Source: Pelobacter seleniigenes DSM 18267 (GTDB lineage Bacteria; Desulfobacterota; Desulfuromonadia; Desulfuromonadales; Geopsychrobacteraceae). From it: a DNA stretch of 64,000 nucleotides. A model generated the notes under the pieces. It saw only the letters and a list, made by a program, of their open reading frames with translations. It was not told the DNA's origin and made no database searches. Location of the stretch: the NCBI RefSeq assembly GCF_000711225.1, contig NZ_JOMG01000005.1:186001-250000 (forward strand), written 5' to 3'. Of this stretch, positions 34,948 to 43,334 are shown piece by piece. The stretch's first letter is position 1. Each line of letters opens with the position of its first letter. The translations under genes were made by a program, and so were the position numbers.

Positions 34948-37373
34948 AAGCATCTGTTGCCAGCCTTTACCAGGCGGTTGAACTGCATCAGGAAATCCCG
35001 CCGCTGTTGCTCGGTGAACGCTGTAACCCCAATGGGTCTAAAGCTTTTCGTGAAGCCTTGCTGGCGGAAGACTGGGACGCCTGCCTGAAATTGGCCCTGG
35101 ATCAGGAGGCCCGTGGTGCGCAGGTGCTCGACCTGTGCGTGGCCTACGCCGGTCGCGACGAAGTTGCCGATATGGTCCAGCTGACGACCCTCTTTGCCGG
35201 CTCCTGCAAGGCCCCGTTGATGTTCGATTCCACCAGTCCGGACACCCTGGAGCAGGTGCTGCCCCTTTATCCTGGGCGGGCCATTATCAATTCCATCAAC
35301 CTCGAAGACGGCGGAGCCAATCTCGACCGCATCTGCCGGCTGGCTAAAAAGTATGGTGCCGCCGTGGTCGCCCTGACCATCAACCTGGAAGGGATGGCCC
35401 TGACTTGCGAGAAAAAGGTCGCGGTTGCCAAACAGATTTATGACCTGGCGGTCAACAAACACGGGCTGCGGCCGCAGGATCTGCTCTTTGACCTGCTGAC
35501 CTTTACGGTCGGCTCAGGTGATGAGTCCATGCGCTCTGCAGCGATTGAAACCCTGGCCGCGATTCGCCGGGTCAAGGAAGAACTGCCCGGGGTCGGTTTT
35601 ACCCTCGGCGTCAGCAATATCAGCTTCGGCCTGCGGCCGGCGGCCCGTAAGGTGCTTAACTCGGTGTTTCTGCACGAAGCGGTTGAGGCCGGTTTGAATA
35701 CCGCCATTGTTGATGCGGCCAAAGTCCTGCCCTATGCAGCGATCAGTGAGGAAGACCGAAAGATCTGTCTTGATCTGCTCTACAATCGCGACCCGGAAGC
35801 ACTGATGATCTTTATCGATCACTTTGAGCAGGCCGTTGATAATGACGATGCTGATGACAGTGACAGCTTGCGGATGGAAGAACTGTTGCATCAGAAGCTC
35901 CTCAAAGGGGACAAGGATGGCTTGGAAGACCTGCTCAGCGGATTGCGCGGTCGCTGGCAGCCTCTTGATATTATTAATAACCTGCTGGTTCCGGCGATGC
36001 GTGAGGTCGGCGATCTGTTCGGGCGCGGAGAACTGCTGCTCCCCTTTGTGCTGCAGTCGGCCGAAGTGATGAAGCAGAGCGTTGCTCTGCTTGAGCCCTA
36101 TATGGAGAAGCTTGCTGATGAGGGTCGTACCTCCATCCTTTTGGCAACGGTTGCCGGTGACGTGCATGATATTGGTAAAAACCTGGTCGATATTATTCTC
36201 ACCAACAATGGTTATAAGGTTCATAACATTGGTATCAAGGTGCCGGCGGAAGAAATTATTGCCAAAGCCAGGGAATTGCAGGTCGATGTCATCGGTCTGT
36301 CCGGGTTGTTGGTCAAATCTGCCCTGTTGATGAAAGAAAATCTGGCTCAATTTCAGGGTGTTGCACTGCAGCAGCCGATACTGCTCGGTGGTGCTGCGCT
36401 GACCCGTAAATTTGTCGCCCAGGATTGTGTGCCTAATTATCAACAGCCGGTCGTCTACTGTGCCGATGCTTTTGCCGGCTTAAAGGCGATGCGTGATTTT
36501 GAGGCGGGCAAGCTGGTTGCGACTGACTGGTCCGATAATGCGGTGGTCAGCAACCGGCCTGGGCCGCCGACAGATGTGCTCGATCGGTCATTTATACCAC
36601 CGGCCGTGCCCTTTACCGGGCGCCGGACCGTGACCGATGTCGACCCGGAAATACTCTTTAAATATCTCAACGAAGCCGCGCTGTTTCGCGGTCGGTGGGG
36701 CTATCGGCGCGGCAAAATGGCCAAGGAAGAGTATGAAAAGCTCAATGAACAGACCGTACTGCCGCTGTTTCACCGGCTCAAGGAGCAGGCTTTGAATGAA
36801 GGCTGGCTGCAACCCAAGGTGGCCTACGGCTATTTTGATTGCAGCAGTGCCGGAAATGATTTGCTTATTCATAGCGGCGAAGGCGACAAACTGTTTAGTT
36901 TCCCACGCCAGGAGCATGCTCCCGGTCTTTGCATCGCCGATTATTTCCGCACCCGGGAAGAGGGTGGGGATGTTGCCGGTTTCTTTGTTGTGACCATCGG
37001 TGCCGCTTTAGCGGAAAAGACCCGTGAGTTATATGAGACCGACAGCTATCATGACTACCTGATGCTTCACGGTCTGGGCGTGGAATTGACCGATGCCCTG
37101 GCTGAATACTGGCATGAGCAGATGCGGGTTGAAATGGGGATTCAACAGGGCGCCAGCGACATGGCCGCTTATGTTGCCCAGGGCTACCAGGGCTCCCGGT
37201 TTGGCTTCGGCTATCCGTCCTGCCCGGATCTGGGGGCTCATCTGCCGCTCTTCGAACTGCTGCGGCCGGAAGAGATCGGTGTGTCGTTAACGGAGTCTTT
37301 CGAAATGGTCCCGGAGATGACTACGTCTGCCATTGTCGCTCATCACCCCCAAGCCAAATATTTTGCGGTTTGA
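34944..37373 (+). CDS. metH: Methionine synthase, folate-cobalamin-activation modules (split MetH, part 2)
   Basis: An 809-residue protein with the remaining three MetH parts in order: pterin-binding barrel (about 18-280, LLLGERCNPNGSKAF), cobalamin cap and Rossmann domain (about 310-540), with DVHDIGKN at 406-413 where His408 is the lower cobalt ligand, and the AdoMet-dependent reactivation domain (about 560-805, GSRFGFGYPSCPDL). It takes methyl from methyl-tetrahydrofolate and repairs oxidised cobalamin with AdoMet. The ATG at 34944 has GGGAGG upstream and opens exactly at the domain linker. The frame is open farther 5', but that part overlaps the first gene out of frame and is not coding. 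Confidence 0.93.
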   Translation: MKASVASLYQAVELHQEIPPLLLGERCNPNGSKAFREALLAEDWDACLKLALDQEARGAQVLDLCVAYAGRDEVADMVQLTTLFAGSCKAPLMFDSTSPDTLEQVLPLYPGRAIINSINLEDGGANLDRICRLAKKYGAAVVALTINLEGMALTCEKKVAVAKQIYDLAVNKHGLRPQDLLFDLLTFTVGSGDESMRSAAIETLAAIRRVKEELPGVGFTLGVSNISFGLRPAARKVLNSVFLHEAVEAGLNTAIVDAAKVLPYAAISEEDRKICLDLLYNRDPEALMIFIDHFEQAVDNDDADDSDSLRMEELLHQKLLKGDKDGLEDLLSGLRGRWQPLDIINNLLVPAMREVGDLFGRGELLLPFVLQSAEVMKQSVALLEPYMEKLADEGRTSILLATVAGDVHDIGKNLVDIILTNNGYKVHNIGIKVPAEEIIAKARELQVDVIGLSGLLVKSALLMKENLAQFQGVALQQPILLGGAALTRKFVAQDCVPNYQQPVVYCADAFAGLKAMRDFEAGKLVATDWSDNAVVSNRPGPPTDVLDRSFIPPAVPFTGRRTVTDVDPEILFKYLNEAALFRGRWGYRRGKMAKEEYEKLNEQTVLPLFHRLKEQALNEGWLQPKVAYGYFDCSSAGNDLLIHSGEGDKLFSFPRQEHAPGLCIADYFRTREEGGDVAGFFVVTIGAALAEKTRELYETDSYHDYLMLHGLGVELTDALAEYWHEQMRVEMGIQQGASDMAAYVAQGYQGSRFGFGYPSCPDLGAHLPLFELLRPEEIGVSLTESFEMVPEMTTSAIVAHHPQAKYFAV

Positions 37374-37449
37374 TTGAACACTCAGGGGCGCCTGGAAGTG
37401 TGTCCCGGAGCTTTTAGACTTGACTTTATTCAGTCAGCAAGGAGGATCC

Positions 37450-37608
37450 ATGCGTTATATCTGTACCTGTTGTGGCTATATTTATGACCCCGCCAAGGGG
37501 GATGATATGAATCAGATTCCGCCCGGAGTTGCCTTCGAAGACCTGCCGGACAGCTGGGTCTGTCCACTGTGTTATGCTGATCGGGATAAGTTCGATCCGC
37601 TGGATTGA
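37450..37608 (+). CDS. Rubredoxin
   Basis: A 52-residue one-iron electron-transfer protein with the two ligand pairs CTCCGY (CxxC) and CPLCYA (CxxC), and the family core YIYDPAKGD..., [15 protein letters not shown]. It passes single electrons, in anaerobes often to oxygen- or peroxide-detoxifying partners. A strong AAGGAGG lies upstream of the ATG at 37450. It is 76 bases after metH and ends at a strong terminator, so it may be cotranscribed with metH or have its own promoter. Confidence 0.95.
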   Translation: MRYICTCCGYIYDPAKGDDMNQIPPGVAFEDLPDSWVCPLCYADRDKFDPLD

Positions 37609-37610
37609 TA

Positions 37611-37653
37611 AAAAATGCTCGCTGGAGCCTTCAGCTCCAGCGAGCATTTTTTA
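37611..37653. terminator. Strong terminator after rubredoxin
   Basis: AAAAATGCTCGCTGGAGC-CTTCA-GCTCCAGCGAGCATTTTTT: a stem of about 15 bp with A- and T-runs, working in both directions between convergent genes. Confidence 0.92.
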
Positions 37654-37712
37654 TTTCAGATCTGCAATTTCTAAATAGTCGGCATCCGGAAACACTGGAT
37701 GGCAATAATCAA

Positions 37713-37853
37713 GTTTTCAGATTGGAAACGAGCAGTTTTCCGTTGTGACAAGGAAATCAAGGGGTTGCGCGGAGGCGTACACCGTTACGCCGCACAAGTA
37801 AGCCTGCAGATTGACGCTGCTACAACGGAAAAAAGCCGTTTCCAGATGGAAAC
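37713..37853. mobile_element. MITE-like 141-bp element with imperfect terminal inverted repeats
   Basis: The left end (37713-37746) and the reverse complement of the right end (37822-37853) match over about 32 bases, including identical TGGAAACG and TTTTCCGTTGT blocks. Each arm can also fold on itself (GTTTCC-AGAT-GGAAAC). The 75-base core carries a GGCGTA...TACGCC hairpin. No transposase is encoded, so it would be a non-autonomous element or a large repeat. The right end stops exactly at the first base of the metF stop codon. No target-site duplication was identified. Confidence 0.55.
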
Positions 37854-38593
37854 TAAATAATGCCGTGCAGATATTTGACGATGTCGGTGCGGATCGGCAT
37901 GAAATAGATGTTACTGTTATTAGCGCGGGCGAACTCAAGGGCTTTTGCTGCGAAATCCCGGTTCCAGGTCAGGTTCGGCGCAAAATCCGGGGGAAAAACG
38001 GCATTGTTTTTGTTTTCCCAGTAATTCTGGCTGTTTTCCGTCAGCACCGGGGAGACTCCCCAGTAGACATCGACGTGCTGCAGAAAGCCCTGGTAGATTT
38101 CCATCAGCCGCAGATCGAAGAAGGGCTGGGTGAAAAAGGCATCGGCTCCGGCATCATGTTTTGCCTTGACGTAATCGATCTCTTCCTTGATTCCGCTACG
38201 ATAGGGATCCATGCCGGCATAGACCTTGAGCTGAGGCAGTTCGCGCTTGAGCCGACGGATCATTTCCAGGCAGTTGGTGCGATAACATTTATGCCCCATG
38301 TCCTGCGGCAGGTCGCCGGTAATAACCAGCACCGCTTCAATCCCGGCGTTGCTGAGTTTGTCGACAATCTGCAGCGGGGCATCCGGATCAAAGTCGATGG
38401 CACGTAAATGAGGGATGGTCTTCGGGAAATAGTCGCCGGCAATAGCGCAGCCATCCCAGCTACGTAAGTCGAAGCGCAGGATATCAGGAATGTTGATGCG
38501 CTCAACCTGGGGGAAGTGACTGCGAACCTGGCTCAGTTCACGGCGCAGGGATTCTTCACTTCTTGGAACAAGTTCTATCGATATTTTAACCAT
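37853..38593 (-). CDS. metF: Methylenetetrahydrofolate reductase-family protein (short form)
   Basis: A 246-residue TIM-barrel flavoprotein-type enzyme with MTHFR-family features: ISIELVPRSEES at the N-terminus, INIPDILRFD, a PHLRAIDF substrate strand, LVITGDLPQ, FFTQPFFDLRLM and WGVSPVL. MTHFR makes methyl-tetrahydrofolate, the methyl donor for MetH, whose genes are convergent 480 bases away. At 246 residues it is shorter than E. coli MetF (296), so electron donor and exact activity are uncertain. The gene ends at the boundary of the MITE-like element. Confidence 0.75.
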   Translation of the reverse strand: MVKISIELVPRSEESLRRELSQVRSHFPQVERINIPDILRFDLRSWDGCAIAGDYFPKTIPHLRAIDFDPDAPLQIVDKLSNAGIEAVLVITGDLPQDMGHKCYRTNCLEMIRRLKRELPQLKVYAGMDPYRSGIKEEIDYVKAKHDAGADAFFTQPFFDLRLMEIYQGFLQHVDVYWGVSPVLTENSQNYWENKNNAVFPPDFAPNLTWNRDFAAKALEFARANNSNIYFMPIRTDIVKYLHGII

Positions 38594-38620
38594 TTACAAA
38601 GATATTCCTAATAAAATGGA

Positions 38621-39166
38621 TTAATCTTTTTCTGTAATGACTTGGCCGCTGAACAGATAGATATCCGCATCAGGTGACTGCCAGGCCTCCGCCGGCAATC
38701 CGGCTTTGCGGCAGGTCTGTTCCAGAAAGGTTTTTCTGTCCCAACCCTGTTCCGTGGCCACTTGAGGCAGAAGAACCCCGCGATTGAGACCCTTTTCGAT
38801 GTAGATCCCATGTTCGCCGACCTGAATAAGTTCGGTGTCGTCGATTTTCTGGAGCGGTGAGAGCACGGTAATCTCAAGTTTGAAATTTGCCAGATCAACA
38901 ACAGCCATGGGGGGAAATCTGGGATCCTGGCAGGCTGAGGCTTTTGCCATTTCGGCAACTTCCCGAAATAGCGGTTGGCGGGCCTGAAAGTTGCCGATAC
39001 AGCCCCGCAGCATATTGTTCTGTTTGATGGTGACAAAGCATCCTGATTTTTGATTCAGAGCTTTTTCTTCGCGGGGAGAAGGGGAATATAATTGTTGTTT
39101 GACCCCTTTGATGATTGCTTCGCGGGCAATCTCCAGCAGGGCGGCGGCGTCATGGTCATTCAGCAT
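38621..39166 (-). CDS. AMMECR1-domain protein (AmmeMemoRadiSam system protein A)
   Basis: A 181-residue AMMECR1-fold protein with the invariant LRGCIG motif (in NNMLRGCIGNF), the segment DPRFPPMAVVDLANFKLEITVLSP and GIYIEKGLNRGVLLPQVA. In many genomes AMMECR1 is encoded with a MEMO-family protein and a radical SAM enzyme, a trio that probably modifies a substrate still unknown. Neither partner is in this window, so this copy stands apart. The start lies 27 bases upstream of the metF start region on the same strand, and the two are probably cotranscribed. Confidence 0.92.
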   Translation of the reverse strand: MLNDHDAAALLEIAREAIIKGVKQQLYSPSPREEKALNQKSGCFVTIKQNNMLRGCIGNFQARQPLFREVAEMAKASACQDPRFPPMAVVDLANFKLEITVLSPLQKIDDTELIQVGEHGIYIEKGLNRGVLLPQVATEQGWDRKTFLEQTCRKAGLPAEAWQSPDADIYLFSGQVITEKD

Positions 39167-39202
39167 TGATACTCCAGACCTGTCCAGTCAGTCGTAAGGG
39201 TT

Positions 39203-39226
39203 AAAAAAATCCGCTCAAGCGCGGAT
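39203..39226 (-). terminator. Terminator-like hairpin just upstream of the AMMECR1 gene
   Basis: On the minus strand ATCCGC...GCGGAT is followed by seven T. It lies 37 bases before the AMMECR1 ATG on the same strand, where no upstream gene needs stopping. It may be an attenuator in the AMMECR1 leader or a chance structure. Confidence 0.35.
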
Positions 39227-39396
39227 GCCGGTTGGTCCAATCCCGATCTATGGTAAAAAAAAGAGCTTAACAGCAAGTGAATCGGTTGCCGGCTGTTTGT
39301 TTGTTCATTTATAGTGGCAGGACAGGTTGCTTGCAACAATTTTAAGAAATTTCTCCAGCTGAAACTGGATAAAACTTGGATTTTCAGGGAGGCGGT

Positions 39397-40692
39397 TTGA
39401 AAAAGAGAGCTAATTTCTGGTGGTATCTTTCGTTACTGGCGTTTTTAACCGGCTGCGCAGTCAATCCGGTGACCGGTCGCAACGAGCTGGCGCTGATGAA
39501 TGTCACCACCCAACAGGAAATCGAGCTGGGAAGCAAGTCGTATTCCCAGGCGTTGCAGCAGATGGGCGGTGTGTATCCTGATCGGCAATTGGCTGCATAT
39601 GTCGACCAGGTCGGGCAACGACTCGCCCGTAACAGCCATCGGCCGGAATTGGCCTATCATTTCAACGTGGTGAATGATTCCACGCCGAACGCCTTCGCTT
39701 TGCCGGGTGGTTTCATCGCCATCACCCGTGGTTTATTGGTGAATATGGATAACGAAGCGCAGCTGGCGGCCGTTCTGGGACATGAGATAGGTCATGTCAC
39801 TGCCCGCCATAGCGTTCAGGAGCTACAGCGCAGTGCTCTGCTGGGGACCACTGTCGGTCTACTCGGCGGCCTTGCCGGTGACAGTGGTTATGGAAGCATT
39901 GTGACCCAGGTCGGTGGGCTGACCGCTAACCTGCTCAGCAAGCGCTACAGTCGCGAGCAGGAATTTGAAGCCGACCGCCTCGGTATTGAGTATATGGCCA
40001 AGGCAGATTATGGCCTACAGGGCGCGGTCCAGTTGCAGGACATATTTGTGCAGAAACTGGACAGTGGCGGTTCCAATGACTGGGTGAGCGGACTGTTTCG
40101 AACCCACCCGGTCTCCCGTGACCGGCTCCAGGCCAATCGTCAGATCATTGCGACTGAGTTTCCTCAATATCACAGCAGCTATGGACTCAGTGGTGACAAC
40201 TACCGACGCTACACTGCATCCCTGCAACAAACCCGGGCCGCCTATGCTACATTTGACCAAGCTCGTCAGCAAGAAGCTCAGGGCCAGCTTGAAGCCGCCA
40301 TTGAAAGTTATCATAAAGCCATCCAACAGGCCCCTGACCAGGGACTGCTGCTGAGTGCTCTGGGGATGGCCTACCTGCGTAAGGAAGATATCATTCCGGC
40401 CCGGCGTTACCTGTTGAAGGCTGTCAATGTGCAGGGTGACTATTTTCAGCCCCATCTGGGGCTTGGTTACATTTATCTGCGCAACAAAGAGTTTGATGCT
40501 GCCGCAACCCAGTTGGAATCCTCTCTTGATTTGCTCAGCACCCTGCAGGGGACTTTTCTGCTCGCGGAAACCGAAGAAGGGCGGCATAATCCAGCTCGCG
40601 CCAGACAGCTGTATCAGGCAGTCCAGCAAGCCGACAGTAACGGCCAGCTTGGCCAGGAAGCAGCGGTCCGGTTGAGGAATTTGTCACGATGA
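39397..40692 (+). CDS. M48-family zinc metalloprotease lipoprotein with TPR tail
   Basis: A 431-residue periplasmic lipoprotein (lipobox LTGC, Cys20). It has an M48 peptidase domain holding HEIGH at about 129-133 and the distal Glu in REQEFEADRLG. A C-terminal region (about 285-425) has two or three TPR-like repeats. This is the BepA/YfgC-like arrangement, in which such proteases survey outer-membrane protein assembly. The start is taken as the TTG at 39397 because GGGAGG lies 5 bases upstream and the signal peptide (KKRANFWWYLSLLAF) begins at once. Another TTG is seven codons upstream. Confidence 0.9.
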   Translation: MKKRANFWWYLSLLAFLTGCAVNPVTGRNELALMNVTTQQEIELGSKSYSQALQQMGGVYPDRQLAAYVDQVGQRLARNSHRPELAYHFNVVNDSTPNAFALPGGFIAITRGLLVNMDNEAQLAAVLGHEIGHVTARHSVQELQRSALLGTTVGLLGGLAGDSGYGSIVTQVGGLTANLLSKRYSREQEFEADRLGIEYMAKADYGLQGAVQLQDIFVQKLDSGGSNDWVSGLFRTHPVSRDRLQANRQIIATEFPQYHSSYGLSGDNYRRYTASLQQTRAAYATFDQARQQEAQGQLEAAIESYHKAIQQAPDQGLLLSALGMAYLRKEDIIPARRYLLKAVNVQGDYFQPHLGLGYIYLRNKEFDAAATQLESSLDLLSTLQGTFLLAETEEGRHNPARARQLYQAVQQADSNGQLGQEAAVRLRNLSR

Positions 40693-41204
40693 ACCGGACC
40701 TCCTCCCGATGGCCGTTGGCGGCCGGTGAGTCCTTACGCTGGGAAGGCCGACCGGCCCCGCGCTGCTATGTGTTCCGCCACTGGCTACAGGCCCTGATCG
40801 GCCTGGTTCTGTTTCTGGCCTGTAGTTTCTGGTTGATGGTCGGGGTGCAGCTGGTGGGGGGAAAAGGCTATTCGCCCTGGTTGCTGCTGGTGCCGATCTT
40901 ACTGGTGGTGGTTGCGTTTCTGATCGGCCCCGGTCAGCTGCTGCTGTCCCGGTGGCGCTGGGAGAAGATATTTTATGGTCTTACCGAGGATAGATTGCTG
41001 GTCCAAAGCGGATTTTTCAGAGTCCGGACAACGGCTTATCCGCTGACCGAGTTGAAGGGATATCAGCAGAAGACATATGGAAAAAAACAGGTCAGCTTTC
41101 GATTGTCTTTCCATGGCCGGCGCCCGGTGGTGCTGGAATGCCTCGAACATGCGGACCTTTTGCGCGACCTGCTGCCGGATGGCTGCGGTCGGGACGGCAG
41201 CTGA
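40689..41204 (+). CDS. PH-domain-like membrane protein
   Basis: A 171-residue protein with two transmembrane helices (about 33-55 and 63-83) followed by a bacterial PH-like domain (about 92-165, YGLTEDRLLVQSGFFRVRTTAYPLTELKGY). This is the layout of small YdbT/YdbS-like proteins of unknown function. The ATG overlaps the M48 stop codon by 4 bases, so the gene is translationally coupled to a cell-envelope protease and may regulate or anchor it. That link is inference from coupling alone. Confidence 0.75.
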   Translation: MNRTSSRWPLAAGESLRWEGRPAPRCYVFRHWLQALIGLVLFLACSFWLMVGVQLVGGKGYSPWLLLVPILLVVVAFLIGPGQLLLSRWRWEKIFYGLTEDRLLVQSGFFRVRTTAYPLTELKGYQQKTYGKKQVSFRLSFHGRRPVVLECLEHADLLRDLLPDGCGRDGS

Positions 41205-41210
41205 TTCCAT

Positions 41211-41240
41211 TTGACTTGCCCGACGACTGCTCGCTATGAT
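41211..41240 (+). promoter_or_regulatory. Probable sigma-70 promoter of miaB
   Basis: TTGACT and TATGAT are separated by 18 bases, about 100 bases upstream of the miaB ATG. Downstream a GC-rich leader with a short inverted repeat (GCCCGCC...GGCCGGA) precedes the start. Confidence 0.55.
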
Positions 41241-41337
41241 GCGCATTTTTGCTCTGCAAAAGCCCGCCAAGCGGTTTTTCTGCGCAATCCGGCCGGACGG
41301 TCCGGTTAATTTTAATAAGTTATCTTTGGTGATATAG

Positions 41338-42666
41338 ATGAAAAATTTTTACCTGGAAACATTCGGGTGTCAGATGAACGTGGTCGATTCCGAGCAGATT
41401 GTCGATCTGCTGCAGGGGATCGGCTATGTGCAAGTGGGGTCGGCTGAAGAGGCTGACCTGGTGCTGCTTAATACCTGCTCGGTGCGCGATAAAGCCGAGC
41501 GGAAGGTTTATGGCCACCTTGGCCGCTTCAAGCCGGTCAAGGATCAGCGTCCTGAGCTGATTATCGGCGTTGGCGGTTGTGTCGCCCAACAGGAAGGGGA
41601 GCGAATGCTGGAAAAGGTTCCCTATCTGGACCTGGTGTTCGGGACCCACAATATCCATAAACTGCCTCAAATGGTCGAACAGGTCGAAGCGAAACGTCAG
41701 CGCAGCAGTGCCACCGAATTTCTTGACCGCGATACCCGCCTGCACCTCTTCCCGGAACGGACCCGCAAGGAGAGCGTAACCCGCTTTGTTACCGTCATGC
41801 AGGGGTGCGATAATTTCTGTTCCTATTGTATTGTGCCGCATGTTCGAGGCCGGGAAATCAGCCGGCCGAGCAGTGATATCCTGGCGGAAATCACTGCTTT
41901 GGTCGCTCAAGGTGTCAAAGAAGTGACCCTGCTCGGACAGAATGTCAACTCCTACGGCATCAATGATCCTGACGAAGTTTCGTTTGCTGAGCTGCTCCGG
42001 CGAGTTGATGCCATCGTCGGTCTGGAGCGGCTGCGTTTCGCCACCTCTCACCCTAAGGATCTGACCCCTGAACTGATCGCCTGTTTTGGCGAACTGAGCA
42101 AACTTTGCAGACATATCCATTTGCCGGTTCAGTGCGGGTCCGATCGGATTCTGCAACTGATGAACCGGGGGTATACGGCTGCCGATTACCTGGCCAAGGT
42201 CGAGCAATTGCGCGCCGTCTGTCCGGACATCCGCCTGACTACCGATATCATCGTCGGCTTCCCACGGGAAACCGAAGCGGATTTTCAGCAGACCCTTGAC
42301 CTGGTCAAGGCGGTCGGCTATGTGGATGCTTTTACCTTTTTGTATTCCCCTCGGATTGAAACCGCGGCGGCAAAAATGCCCGATATGGTATCCGGGGCGG
42401 AAAAGCAGGACCGCTTTGACCGACTGGTTGCGCTGCAGCAGCAGACCAGTGAAGAAATTTGGCAGACTGACGTCGGCACGATTCAGGATATTCTGGTCGA
42501 GGGTGAGAGCAAGCAAGGGCAGGGGCAGTTGTTCGGGCGCACCACCTGGAACCGGATTGTCAATTTCAGCGGTCCTGCTGACCTGGTTGGCAGTGTCGTT
42601 CCGCTCAAGATTACCCGGTCGTTCAGAAATTCCCACCTTGGTGAGTTGTTAAATCGCCAGGATTAA
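41338..42666 (+). CDS. miaB: tRNA-2-methylthio-N6-dimethylallyladenosine synthase
   Basis: A 442-residue radical SAM methylthiotransferase that adds a methylthio group to i6A37 of tRNA. The N-terminal UPF0004 cluster ligands are Cys11, Cys47 and Cys81, the radical SAM cluster is CDNFCSYC with Cys157, Cys161 and Cys164, and a C-terminal TRAM domain fills about 380-440 (DILVEGESKQGQGQLFGRTT). The motif GCDNFCSYCIVPHVRGRE separates MiaB from MtaB and RimO. It needs two [4Fe-4S] clusters, linking it to the iscR-nifS-nifU genes elsewhere in the window. It begins a row of same-strand genes, followed 11 bases later by a PHP gene. Confidence 0.96.
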   Translation: MKNFYLETFGCQMNVVDSEQIVDLLQGIGYVQVGSAEEADLVLLNTCSVRDKAERKVYGHLGRFKPVKDQRPELIIGVGGCVAQQEGERMLEKVPYLDLVFGTHNIHKLPQMVEQVEAKRQRSSATEFLDRDTRLHLFPERTRKESVTRFVTVMQGCDNFCSYCIVPHVRGREISRPSSDILAEITALVAQGVKEVTLLGQNVNSYGINDPDEVSFAELLRRVDAIVGLERLRFATSHPKDLTPELIACFGELSKLCRHIHLPVQCGSDRILQLMNRGYTAADYLAKVEQLRAVCPDIRLTTDIIVGFPRETEADFQQTLDLVKAVGYVDAFTFLYSPRIETAAAKMPDMVSGAEKQDRFDRLVALQQQTSEEIWQTDVGTIQDILVEGESKQGQGQLFGRTTWNRIVNFSGPADLVGSVVPLKITRSFRNSHLGELLNRQD

Positions 42667-42677
42667 GGAGCTAGCTC

Positions 42678-43334
42678 ATGATTGATCTGCATACTCATAC
42701 TTTTTTCAGTGACGGTGAACTGGTTCCTGCCGAGCTGGTGCGGCGGGCAGCGGTCGCCGGCTACCAGGCCCTGGCTATGACCGATCATGCCGACCGGACT
42801 AATACTCAGTGGCTGCTTGCCAATATTGTCGATGTAGTCGATGAGCTGGGAGCGGCCAACGGCATGCAGATTCTGGCCGGGGTTGAATTGACCCATGTGC
42901 CGCCGGCAACGATCGCCGATGTCGCCAAACTCGCTCGTGATTGCGGTGCTGAACTGGTCGTGGTGCATGGTGAGACCATTGTCGAGCCGGTGATGCCCGG
43001 GACCAACCTGGCCGCGATCCAGGCCGGAGTCGATGTTTTGGCTCACCCCGGGCTGATCTCCGCAGATGAAGTCCGGCTGGCCGCGGAAAAAGGTGTTTAT
43101 CTGGAATTAACCACCCGCAAAGGGCATTCCCTGACCAATGGTCACGTCGCCAAGCTGGCTCTTGAGTACGGGGCGAGCCTGGTCATCAACAACGATGCTC
43201 ATGCCCCCGGCGATCTGGTGTCCGAGGAATTGGGCCGCAAAATAGCCTATGGCGCAGGTCTTAGCGAAGAACAATATCTCCAGGCCCGTCGCAACTCCGC
43301 CGAGCTTGTTGCCAGAATCAAGGGAGATAAATAG
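42678..43334 (+). CDS. PHP-domain phosphoesterase
   Basis: A 218-residue protein with the polymerase/histidinol-phosphatase fold: metal motif I DLHTHTFFSDGE at the very start, TDHAD at about 36-40, GVELTH, VVHGET, AHPGLI and NNDAHAP. All metal ligands of a trinuclear PHP site are present. Such stand-alone proteins include YcdX-like and histidinol-phosphatase-like enzymes; the substrate is unknown. AGGAGCTAG precedes the ATG. It lies between miaB and the M42 gene and overlaps the latter by one base. Confidence 0.88.
   Translation: MIDLHTHTFFSDGELVPAELVRRAAVAGYQALAMTDHADRTNTQWLLANIVDVVDELGAANGMQILAGVELTHVPPATIADVAKLARDCGAELVVVHGETIVEPVMPGTNLAAIQAGVDVLAHPGLISADEVRLAAEKGVYLELTTRKGHSLTNGHVAKLALEYGASLVINNDAHAPGDLVSEELGRKIAYGAGLSEEQYLQARRNSAELVARIKGDK

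Noticed and set aside
34940-34950. metH split as a frameshift error
   Set aside because: The first chain ends after a complete barrel and the second starts with a proper ribosome site and ATG at a natural linker. Fission is the simpler reading, though sequencing error cannot be fully excluded.
41320-42636. 438-codon open frame antisense to miaB
   Set aside because: A shadow of a high-GC gene. It shows no domain, and miaB on the other strand is certain.
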